Positions 54,901 through 64,000 of a stretch of DNA of 64,000 nt are shown here, in pieces. The notes beneath the pieces were generated by a model. That model did no database searches. It had not been told where the DNA came from and worked only from the letters and a program-made list of their open reading frames with translations. Each line of letters starts with the position of its first letter. Positions within the stretch are counted from its first letter, which is position 1. This DNA comes from Undaria pinnatifida. Its lineage: Eukaryota; Sar; Phaeophyceae; Laminariales; Alariaceae. A program made the position numbers and the translations under genes. The stretch lies in assembly GCA_012845835.1 (NCBI GenBank), contig JABAKD010000024.1:1339862-1403861 (forward strand), read 5' to 3'.

Positions 54901-56290
54901 ACACGTATTTAACGCATGATGTTGCGGTGACGACATCAACACAAATGTGGCAGTCAAACATCATGAGCAACATGGGGTTGTACGGCACCACCCACTCGTT
55001 TCCTATCCTAACACTTTTCCATTGGTTGTTTACTCTCATTCTTATGGTCGGGTTATCACCGTTCTTCCTCCGAGTATATTCTGCCCGTCCAGTTTTGTCG
55101 TTGACGGTTGCAATGCTTCTGAATGGTTGCGGAAAGTACTTGTTACAACACTTTTTGTTCGGGTGACGGTTTACTTGCATGCATGGAGCACTCATGTTTC
55201 CAACTGCCCCACACGGCTTGTGTATCATGTATTTGAGTACCTTTTCACGTAGTTTTCCTCCTGCTATGTTTTCGTCAGGCAGCTGAGCCCACACCCATTT
55301 GTCCATTTCGTTTAGGGCATCAGGGCCTGCATTTTTGAAGGTCATGAGAATGTGAGCGTGAGGGTACCCCCTCTTTTGGAATTCCGTCACCGCTAAATGG
55401 CTGTCGTAAGCGCCAAAAATTTTGCCAGACTTTAAAACCTTCATAATTTCTTTCATCTTCAATTTGAAAACACGACAACATAGATCAGGACGATCATAAG
55501 CACTTTGTCCTGGCAGCAAATTTTCTTGCACCTCTTTCCAATCCGCATTGAAAGTTACGGTGATGAACAAATGCGGTCTTCCTCGCCTGTTCACGATGCA
55601 TAGAGCGTCTTCTGTATCACTTTTACGCTTGGCAGGTGAGCCAGGGTGAGAAGCAGGAAGCAATTTACCGGGTTGTTCATGAGGTTGGGCGTCTTGAATG
55701 GACCGGTTGGAAGCAAGCCTATGCTGCATGTCACTATTTTCGACGAAATTCAAACGCTCTTCTTCCATTCTGCTCAAAGAATCACAGACCCATTCCTGAG
55801 CGATTCGGCAGTTAATCTTAAATATCGGCTCCGAAAGAATACGCTGCCTACAGTAGAAGGGAAACGTTACGGCTTCGGTGTTTGACCGGTTCATTGTTTT
55901 AGATTTGAACGGCGGGTTCTCTTTGTAGTTACCCTTACTCCAACCTGCTTCTCCATGCAAAAACAGCAGGGGGAACTGTAGCGTTTCATATGCAGAGCTC
56001 CAAAGCGGCAGGAAGCGTGGTTTGTTATCTGGGCTGTTCCTTGGATAGGTGATAACTGCTCGCGGCGCATCATTTTGATTCCCTGAGGTAAACACTAAAG
56101 CTGCTATTTCATTTGCACTCGGATTCTCGCCCAACACTGGTCCATCATTAACTCTGCTAACTTCACTGAACTCTATAAAAGGCGCACTGGACTCTGACGC
56201 TGATGTGTTTAATATTGTGTCTACGGCAGACCTGTATTCTCGAGCCCACCTAATCTCGCTGTTCACGTGGGATCTTAAGAGTGCCTGCAA
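51947..56290 (-). CDS. Helitron Rep-helicase with C-terminal OTU protease domain
   Basis: 1,447-residue open frame without introns. Rep (HUH) part: HLFITVTFNADW at 240-251, the two-His motif RGYPHAHILM at 307-316 and the two-Tyr motif YVFKYCHK at 462-469. PIF1-type SF1B helicase: Walker A APAGTGKT at 812-819, Walker B IIWDELPM at 891-898, SGDWRQTGPIV at 929-939, VNRSQGQT at 1192-1199 and YVALSRAQN at 1218-1226. A Pro/Ser linker (about 1265-1295) leads to an OTU cysteine protease: DGACGF with Cys1307, then SRHYSS with the likely catalytic His1429. It nicks and unwinds DNA for rolling-circle transposition; the OTU role is unknown. The true N-terminus is in the next ORF, joined by a frameshift near 56265-56285. 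All catalytic motifs are intact. Confidence 0.93.
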   Translation of the reverse strand: MQALLRSHVNSEIRWAREYRSAVDTILNTSASESSAPFIEFSEVSRVNDGPVLGENPSANEIAALVFTSGNQNDAPRAVITYPRNSPDNKPRFLPLWSSAYETLQFPLLFLHGEAGWSKGNYKENPPFKSKTMNRSNTEAVTFPFYCRQRILSEPIFKINCRIAQEWVCDSLSRMEEERLNFVENSDMQHRLASNRSIQDAQPHEQPGKLLPASHPGSPAKRKSDTEDALCIVNRRGRPHLFITVTFNADWKEVQENLLPGQSAYDRPDLCCRVFKLKMKEIMKVLKSGKIFGAYDSHLAVTEFQKRGYPHAHILMTFKNAGPDALNEMDKWVWAQLPDENIAGGKLREKVLKYMIHKPCGAVGNMSAPCMQVNRHPNKKCCNKYFPQPFRSIATVNDKTGRAEYTRRKNGDNPTIRMRVNNQWKSVRIGNEWVVPYNPMLLMMFDCHICVDVVTATSCVKYVFKYCHKGDAFIRARIQGITSEVEQYRKTRYISAAEATWRLLGYHMVDRYPAVTKIHAHLEGEQQITYPKNATHDDRLEIAAQSQTHVLRYYMRPKNPCFSDLTILDYYEQYTITSPKKDDPPLEFAPLGKYLDGYKNIVSKRKNDDHVCRISFQSPAVGDLYYLRLLLHTIPARSFAELRTVQTDTGDPVVHPTFHDAARARGLITGDEEYSLCMEEASVFQVASQLRALFVTLILDGAPAPKLWRDFKDNLIEDFLLRLSTDDAIQAALCEIDLKLNQHGKCNEQVNLPKPMHPRTEFERMRDAFDPQTCAEYAELHEPRLTSEQSHIYKTVLDSVRADNGCPFMIDAPAGTGKTYTEKCISARLRGERKTVLIVASTGIAALQLPGGWTAHSMFKLPMDEAMSPTCVCNINTNTQRAELIRKADLIIWDELPMTHRYCIEALDRTLQDLMKNNKLFGGKTILFSGDWRQTGPIVKNGTATDTVDAAFISSPLWKHVKRMRLTKSQRDKDDPQYAAFVRAIGEGTHPTQSIDGTDMIALNNHNLDANDHFQLKYTTNFDELMNFVYPNVNEQSRNWDKRAILATTNNAIDRSNEAISDLRPGEYCTYLSSDTLISDETTPHTAFASPEHLHQLNVQGVPPHELCLKSDGLAMIVRNLNFSEGLINGQKCVVLAVSPNSRVLQVELLTETSPHPIVLIPRIGFRATVGRNGITFMRTQFPIRTSYSVTVNRSQGQTLTKIGLDLRSPAFGHGQLYVALSRAQNRQSIMCLLPQEHIVDGIPHTENIVYPPFTAAATGQAVTPPPYQPPNTSPPAPSNASSQPSSDSQTPPPTWTVVDEIGDGACGFRGIARRIYNDPNRHYQVRSEILQYMNENRNDPNLLNAISAGMNHELLQALGEPPQQYTSYDNYLSIMSHPRAYLGEPEIYACMQRYNIPINVTIGNNPRPNPQNADPSTIHLHYQPQSRHYSSLILNNPSTDHPPVAA

Positions 56291-57083
56291 TCCGTGAATC
56301 TAAATGTTGTGAGGAGGTTGTCTGTGCGAATTCGGAATCGAATATGTAAAACCTGGCACTGTTGTTAACATTTTGGTTTTGATACTTCTCCTGTAAGTCG
56401 AAAATTCTATGGTATGCTTTACCATGGAGAGTAAGCATTGTCGGTGGTTTTCCTTGAGTCCACGATCGGTTTTCTATGCCTCCTGCTCCCAAAGCTGTGA
56501 AACTAAATAACCCGTTATATGCCCTTTGTGATTCGCGAAAACGTGCGGTTTGGAAGAGCGATAACAATGTTTGTGGAATAGGTTTAAGCCGGTGAATGGC
56601 AGATCTCCCACGGTTACAACAGTTATAGGACCCAGACCGTTCCTCTTTCCATAGCACAGACCCACAGTGTTGGCACGTATAGTTACTTTCATGTAGCAAG
56701 CACGGGTACTTTAGTTCGTACGCCTCAAGTGGATACTCAAAGTTGGTGGAATTAAAGGCTTGCACACCAAGTCTTTCTTCTGAACCTTCCATGGAATTGG
56801 CAGCGGCAACGTCTCTAGGGTCGGGTCTTCGAGGGATGCGGTTTCTCATTCGATTAAAATGTTGAACAACGACGTCAGTCTCTGATTCAGAATCGCTGTC
56901 CAGGTTGTTACTGCGGAGATCACGTTCCATGTTATTAGTGTTCTGCGTTCGAGTTTCGTTTTGAAGGGTACGTCGTGAGCGCCGCCCCGCTAAAATGCAC
57001 GCGCGCCTACGCCTGCGCTCGCGGGCAATTTCAGCACGACGGGTATTTCGTTGCGAGCGAGTACATCGCTGATCGGTTGACAT
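56250..57083 (-). CDS. Helitron N-terminal zinc-finger region, frameshifted from RepHel
   Basis: 277 residues. A basic N-terminus precedes CQHCGSVLW (Cys137, Cys140) with CC at 155-156, the zinc-binding block usual upstream of Helitron Rep domains. Next come PIPQTLLSLFQTARFRESQR, AYNGLFSFTALG and HGKAYHRIFDL, matching the family's N-terminal domain. The normal continuation after LDSRIAG is a helix that here lies in the other frame (QALLRSHVNSEIRWAREY). The two ORFs overlap by 41 bp, so one base gained or lost explains the break. It may be real decay, a sequencing error or, less likely, programmed frameshifting. Confidence 0.88.
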   Translation of the reverse strand: MSTDQRCTRSQRNTRRAEIARERRRRRACILAGRRSRRTLQNETRTQNTNNMERDLRSNNLDSDSESETDVVVQHFNRMRNRIPRRPDPRDVAAANSMEGSEERLGVQAFNSTNFEYPLEAYELKYPCLLHESNYTCQHCGSVLWKEERSGSYNCCNRGRSAIHRLKPIPQTLLSLFQTARFRESQRAYNGLFSFTALGAGGIENRSWTQGKPPTMLTLHGKAYHRIFDLQEKYQNQNVNNSARFYIFDSEFAQTTSSQHLDSRIAGTLKIPREQRD

Positions 57084-57160
57084 GGAAGGTTAAAGTTTCA
57101 AGTTCGCGTTCAGATAAAAGGTTTAGGGGAGCGCTTTGCCCGGTTGATCTTGAGCTCACC

Positions 57161-59115
<1,955 letters not shown>

Positions 59116-59303
59116 GTCTACTGCGAGGGGAGCGGCTGCTGTGTTGAATTGTGTGCGTGTGCGCGTGTTCGCGTCGGGCGGGTGTGCTGAGGCGACTAAA
59201 ACGAAGTTTGGTCGAAGTTTTGGTAAAGATCCAGAACCCACAGCAGCAGCAGCTACACCCCAGCTTCGTTGAGCGGCATCGTTGAGGTTGCGCTTGCTCT
59301 CGT

Positions 59304-60227
59304 TACCCGCGATCGACCTACTACGTGAAAGCTGCGCGTGCAACAAACCTCACCAGAGGTGAAATAGACGGTATACGTTCGGCTTTGGAGGGTGTGCGTG
59401 CCCATCCCCTCTCTGTGCTGACAACACACAACCTCAACGCCAATACTCCGCAAAACGGGACTGTCACTTTTTTGCGATCGGAAGCAAATGAAAGTGCAGG
59501 TTTGCTGCCGAAAGACGAAAGACGTCGGTTCTGCGGGGTTCGGCGCGCTTTTCACGACATTCCAACCCAGCAGGGACAATCGAGACCGCACGCAACGAGC
59601 CATTCTGTTCGCTAGGCCACCAGGTGCCGCATTGCGAAGGCGCGAGCCTGGCCGTGCGTCTGGGAGCGCGCTATGAGGGCGCGAAGTTAACGTACTGTTT
59701 TCAGAGGGGGTCGAATTTCCCCGCTGCGCTGTGAGCGACCCAGTCCTGAAGATCCCGATTCCCGTACCCGCGATCGACCTACTACGTGAAAGCTGCGCGT
59801 GCAACAAACCTCACCAGAGGTGAAATAGACGGTATACGTTCGGCTTTAGAGGGTGTGCGTGCCCATCCCCTCTCTGTGCTGACAACACACAACCTCAACG
59901 CCAATACTCCGCAAAACGGGACTGTCACTTTTTTGCGATCGGAAGCAAATGAAAGTGCAGGTTTGCTGCCGAAAGACGAAAGACGTCGGTTCTGCGGGGT
60001 TCGGCGCGCTTTTCACGACATTCCAACCCAGCAGGGACAATCGAGACCGCACGCAACGAGCCATTCTGTTCGCTAGGCCACCAGGTGCCGCATTGCGAAG
60101 GCGCGAGCCTGGCCGTGCGTCTGGGAGCGCGCTATGAGGGCGCGAAGTTAACGTACTGTTTTCAGAGGGGGTCGAATTTCCCCGCTGCGCTGTGAGCGAC
60201 CCAGTCCTGAAGATCCCGATTCCCGTA
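59304..60227. repeat. 461-bp tandem duplication
   Basis: Units 59304-59764 and 59765-60225 (match continues to 60227) begin TACCCGCGATCGACCTACTA and end CCGATTCCCG. I see one mismatch (GGCTTTGGAGG versus GGCTTTAGAGG). The identical ORFs in both units are shadows. It starts about 190 bp upstream of the Cys-rich gene ATG and could include its promoter. Confidence 0.95.
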
Positions 60228-60263
60228 ATATTAGTTACCTCTATTACTCTTGGTGTTAACACA

Positions 60264-60548
60264 CTTTTGCTTTCCAGCTTCTGGACAAGCCGTGGTCACA
60301 GGTGTCGACCCTTCTCCCCCCCCGTTCTCGCCTTCAGTTTATATCGCGCACAGGGTTCAGCAATCCCACTGCTCGTCGATTTTTCATCCAGTGTTGCTAA
60401 CCCACGCTCTCGCGCCTTCCGCAAGTCAAATTGTGTGCAAGAAAAAGTCCCCAGGAATTTATACGAGTTTGCACTCGGGGGGATTCGAACTCACGAAACT
60501 GATCTGTACCAGGCTCGAGGATAACCTGATAAGCCACCGGGGCGACCG
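60264..60548 (-). mobile_element. tRNA-derived SINE, copy 3
   Basis: Minus-strand start CGGTCGCCCCGGTGGCTTAT, A-box-like TGGCTTATCAGG and B-box GAGTTCGAATCC, then a body ending at AAGCTGGAAAGCAAAAGTGT. Close to the copy at 38.5 kb. It begins about 36 bp after the 461-bp duplication. Confidence 0.78.
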
Positions 60549-60975
60549 CATTATGAGTAGTGCCAACTTCCCGTCTGGTGCCGCTGAAATCGATCGAACT
60601 CGCCGTAGCAGCATCTGCGATACACCCGCTAGTGCCGGGGTTAGGTATGCCGCCGGCATTGTTGCTCGGCACTCGGCATTGCCGTAAAGACGTAAAGACC
60701 AGCACCGCCGCGGAACATGTTTGTCCGCGCCGTACGTTCGTTCGTCTTCTATCGTACATTATTGACCGACCTCATCAATCAACTATCTTCTATTTTCGGA
60801 AACAGGGGCAGTTTTGGCAACAACCAAAGCAACCACAGCTACTACAAATATAAACACACACCCACTCATATAGAAATCGTCCGTCACGACTAACAAATGA
60901 CAACAACCCGTGCTTGTAAGCAGTGAGCAACCTCGCACCAAGACGGGGAAAACTGCAAAAATCCGCAGATCTGCC

Positions 60976-61016
60976 TGCTGCTGCTGCTGCTGCTGCTGCT
61001 CGTGCTGCTGCGGCAC
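60976..61016. repeat. CTG trinucleotide run
   Basis: About 11 TGC/CTG units. No coding context found. The rest of 60.55-61.49 kb shows no supported gene. Confidence 0.85.
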
Positions 61017-61495
61017 CGCACCAAGCGTCCCATGAGTTCAGGGCGGAATCAAAAATGCTAAAGAATTTTATGTTAATTTCCGATAAACAATACGGCGGTA
61101 GTGTGTAGAAAACAGAGACACAGGTATAGATTGAGATCGCAACCACGCCTAGGCTGAAAAAAAAATTAAATTGAACGGCATTTGAACACCCCGAAGCGGA
61201 GCCCCGACCCGAGCTACAACACTCTCGCAGTCAGGCTTGGCTCGAGCCAGGGAAAAGCAACATCGTTTGCCGGCGTTTGCTACAGATACCAATTGCTCGG
61301 ACGAAAAATTAGCTGCGGACTCCAGGCTTTGACAGCAGTTTGTTTGATACCAATATGGTTGGAAATGTAAGAAACGTATGGTTATTAATATCAATATCAA
61401 ATTATTCTTATATTTTAAACCATACTGACATGTACGGACTGCATGCGCTCCACATCTTTACTGAAAACAAGATAAAAACACTGGGGCGCCCGCAC

Positions 61496-61651
61496 CTGTC
61501 TCTTTGTCAAGTAACCAATCTGTACGTTGTCGACACGGCCTTTGGTCACGAACGCATCGATGTCCGCCTTGTCGCCCTTCACCGTGACTTTAGTCAGGAT
61601 GTTGGGGGGCGCAAGATACGGTCCCTCCTCCGCGCTACTCGCGTTGCCCAT
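61496..61651 (-). CDS. First exon of an unknown gene, possible N-myristoylation
   Basis: ATG at 61651, 52 codons, ending AGACAG|GTGCGG in phase 0. The N-terminus MGNASSAEEG fits the myristoylation pattern (Gly2, Ser6). The rest (NILTKVTVKGDKADIDAFVT, RVDNVQIGYLTKRQ) looks like folded-protein sequence. I could not find its next exon on the minus strand below; a long intron holding the SINE and the 461-bp repeats would be needed. Family unknown. Confidence 0.5.
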
Positions 61652-62347
61652 GCTCGGCTCCGCCTCCCCCCCCGGCTAGACGTCTTGTCTCGCTTGCTTT
61701 GCTCTCCCTCCGTGCTCTCCCTCCAAACCCACGGTGATATGCAACTGGTGCCTCTTCTCTTCTTTCCTCCAAAAATCTCCCGTATGTTTTTTGTTGACCG
61801 TGAACCAAAAACGACCCAAGGGCGACACCACAACACCGACAGCAGCAGCTTGCTGCCTCCAGTTCCGAGACGCCAGCCCTCCCGACTACTGCTGGCGGAT
61901 AAACGCGCCAACCCGAGGAACCGGTGATACGGTCGGGATAGCGGTGCGCTTCGTCGGGCCTGGCCGAAGAGTATAGACGGTTGGGTTCGCCCAGCGCAGC
62001 CCGCGCAGGACTCGTGCTGGAAACCACCCGGCCCCGCCCCCCTGCCGACAATCCAAACTAAACACGCCTTCGTGTGTATAACTCCTTCTTGACCACTACC
62101 ACACTCTGCAAGAAAAAGCTTTGAGCGAGGCTTCGTAATGATATCACGAGCAGCACGAGACAACAGCTTAGGGTCAGTGCTGGCTGTTCGCCGCTGCTGT
62201 CAACCCTCGGCGTATCATAGACCCGACTCTCTGCATCTTCGGACCGCCAGTCCGTATCCCGCCTCCGTGAGGGACAGGGCAACGCACTGGCTGCTGTGTA
62301 CTGCGTCTGTGCCCAACAGTCTCTCACGTCCTATAGAGCTCAGGAAC

Positions 62348-62576
62348 ATGTGGAGGTCCTACGCATCAGCCGCAAGGCTCTCACGAAGGACATACGGTAG
62401 CTTCGAGGTGACACAGGCGCTCGGGCGTCGAGAGAGGGAGCCGCGGACGCAGGCGATTCAATGGCTGGCGGCGGCTGCGTGTGTACTCCTGGCCGGGTCA
62501 GAGTCGGCGAAAGATCAAAGGACGCATGCGGACAAGGCTTCTTCGTTGGCGAGCCCCGCTGGAGGCAACAATGGCG
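62348..62576 (+). CDS. First exon of a gene with mitochondrial-like presequence
   Basis: ATG at 62348, 76 codons plus 1 nt, donor GGCG|GTGAGC. MWRSYASAARLSRRTYGSFE is rich in Arg, Ser and Ala without acids, typical of a mitochondrial presequence. QWLAAAACVLLAGSESA is a possible short membrane segment. No second exon was found before the window end. It is divergent from the MGNASS exon with about 700 bp between starts, so a shared promoter region is possible. Confidence 0.42.
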
Positions 62577-62839
62577 GTGAGCTTTGGCTTTGGAAGCAGC
62601 AATGGTGGTTAGTTTTGGCTGTGAAAGCAGCAGCTGTCGTACGAGATGGGTTGTTGTACGGCGACTGCCGCTGTGGCGGTATCGGCATGGAAACTCAGAG
62701 CGAGCGTGTAGTGTGGTATGTACCCAAAACATAGCTGTTTGAGCAGTCAATACTGCCGTGGGCGCTTTCTGTACAGCAGTAGCAATAGCACAACGTGCCT
62801 GCAGTGTAGTTCGTACCTGCGTATCATGAGTCTTCATCC

Positions 62840-63760
62840 GTACCAGGTCTGCAGGTACACAACAGCAGCAGCAGGTAGAACAACGGGTCCGTAGGTCTAC
62901 TGGGAACGGCTACTGCTGTAGCACCTGGTACAGCGGTACGTGCGTATTCCTCTTGAGGCCCAGCCGGGTATTGCAACTTTGGCTTTACCTAAATTATTGG
63001 TGTAGTCTTGTCAATGAGCGCACAGCAGCACTACCTGGCACTGCTGTAGACCTGTACGAGCAGTGTCACTTGTCTACCAGGTACCAGGGTACAACGTTTG
63101 AGGGCGAGGTTCGGCCAGAAGCTGATGTTGTACAAGCAGCATTACGAGGCAGCATGTGGGTTGAGGTTGACTTCTGCGACTTTGCTGTGCTGCTGCTGTG
63201 GCAGGGTGTTGACTTAGAAGCTCAGAGAGAAAGAGCATATGGTGGGGTGCGTACGTAGAAGATTGTTGTTTGAACAACCAATGCGATATGCTGGCGACTG
63301 GCGTCCTTCAGCACCTGGTGCTATTGCCCTGTCCGGTATCAGGGTACTCGTACTCAACAGCAGCAGTAGGTATAGCAGGGGGCCCTGTAGGTCTACTGAC
63401 ATGACAGTTGGTACGATGTGTTGACGGCACTTCTGCACAGGGTACTACTGAAGATGGTATCATGATACTCTTACACAACACAGCAGTAGGTATGACAGTA
63501 GGCCCAGTAGGTCTACCGATGTGTCTATTGAAAGGCAACCTGATATGAAAATATACCCGTCCACAACAGCAGCAGTAGGCAGAGTTGGCCCAGTAGGTCC
63601 ACTGATATGACAATCAGTACGATATTATGACGGCACTTCTGCACCGGGTGCTATACCTGGTATCATGATACGAGGTACTCGGTACACAACACACCAGTAG
63701 GTATGGCTGTAGGCCCAATAGGTCTGCCATTGTGTCACATGAAAGGCTACCTGGTATCAT
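62840..63760. repeat. CAGCAGTAGGT / GTAGGTCTACTG dispersed array
   Basis: ACAACAGCAGCAGTAGG, GGCCCAGTAGGTCTAC and TATCATGATAC recur five or six times at spacing of about 60 to 130 bp, with TACCWGGTA sites between. No gene supported. Confidence 0.7.
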
Positions 63761-63793
63761 GCTACCATGCGTATCATATCTTACGTACGAGGA

Positions 63794-63867
63794 CATTAAT
63801 TAGTGGTTCGGCGTCTGTTGCGCGCCGTACCAGGGCATTAATTAGTGGTTCGGCGTCTGTTGCGCGC
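63794..63867. repeat. 42-bp direct repeat and GCGC hairpins at window end
   Basis: CATTAATTAGTGGTTCGGCG plus TCTGTTGCGCGC occurs at 63794 and 63836. The second runs into TGTTGCGCGCAGCGCAACA, a near-perfect hairpin, and further GCGCGC palindromes to about 63920. Possibly the end of a larger element cut by the window. Confidence 0.75.
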
Positions 63868-64000
63868 AGCGCAACAGGCGGCGTAAGGCGTGTTGCGCGT
63901 TGCGCGCGCCGCAGGCGCGCATGCCCCACGCAGGGGCTCCCGCAGGGGGTCCTGGGAGGGCCGCCGGAGGCGAAAAAAATGCGATATATGCGAATATACG

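Larger units (their letters stand above)
51622..57114 (-). mobile_element. Helitron (rolling-circle transposon) with RepHel and OTU
   Basis: Identified from the RepHel gene inside. Proposed ends, on the minus strand: 5' TCTGAACGCGAACTTG at 57114 preceded by A, and 3' CGTGCTAA ending at 51622 followed by T, fitting the Helitron rule A|TC...CTRR|T. CACG/CGTG pair immediately before CTAA, and GCCGCGG/CCGCGGC (51608-51614 with 51643-51649) surround the end. The coding part is certain. The ends are inference. It sits 46 bp downstream of the stop codon of the Cys-rich gene. Confidence 0.85.

Noticed and set aside
59325..60076. Two identical 96-residue plus ORFs
   Set aside because: Shadows of the 461-bp duplication. 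No coding signature.

Overview
The window looks like nuclear DNA of a multicellular or at least intron-rich eukaryote. Coding sequence comes as many short exons (about 65 to 800 bp) with GT-AG introns of roughly 0.4 to 3 kb, many with the donor GTGAGC. There are no bacterial-style operons, the space between genes is full of dispersed and tandem repeats, a Helitron is present, and there is a short vertebrate-type (TTAGGG) interstitial tract. My best guess is a brown alga or another stramenopile. That guess rests on genome style only and is not proven. Layout: (1) 1 to about 26.8 kb, minus strand. One very large gene can be assembled by hand from 22 phase-compatible exons, of which the outermost pair are 26677-26787 and 1358-1471 (the latter with the stop codon). 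It encodes at least about 1,719 residues: a globin domain spread over four exons, then a long low-complexity Ser/Gly/Gln-rich region, then a helical region of unknown family. The first exon(s) were not found. The introns carry minisatellites, pentanucleotide arrays, MITE-like elements and decayed tandem copies of at least one exon. (2) About 27 to 51.6 kb holds no gene I can support. It is a patchwork of dispersed repeat families: a tRNA-derived SINE, a hAT-like element with an expandable GGGTC core, a TA-flanked MITE pair, three unnamed families called R1, R2 and R3 here, an element with expandable tails (R5), and several minisatellites. (3) 51.6 to 57.1 kb is a nearly complete Helitron on the minus strand. 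It has a zinc-finger N-terminal ORF, then a RepHel ORF with a C-terminal OTU-type cysteine protease domain, separated by one apparent frameshift. (4) 57.16 to 59.12 kb is a three-exon minus-strand gene for a Cys-rich protein of about 235 residues that I do not recognise. The Helitron lies immediately 3' of it. A 461-bp tandem duplication sits just 5' of it. (5) 61.5 to 62.6 kb holds two divergent first exons: a minus-strand exon starting MGNASS (possible N-myristoylation) and a plus-strand exon with a mitochondrial-like presequence. (6) 62.8 to 64 kb is repeat again. One signal runs across most of the window: the odd palindrome TACCWGGTA occurs about 20 times, where about 0.5 is expected by chance, and is absent from the Helitron. 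The genes show no evident functional link to each other. Exon limits come from reading splice consensus and reading-frame phase by eye; no transcript or database evidence was available.
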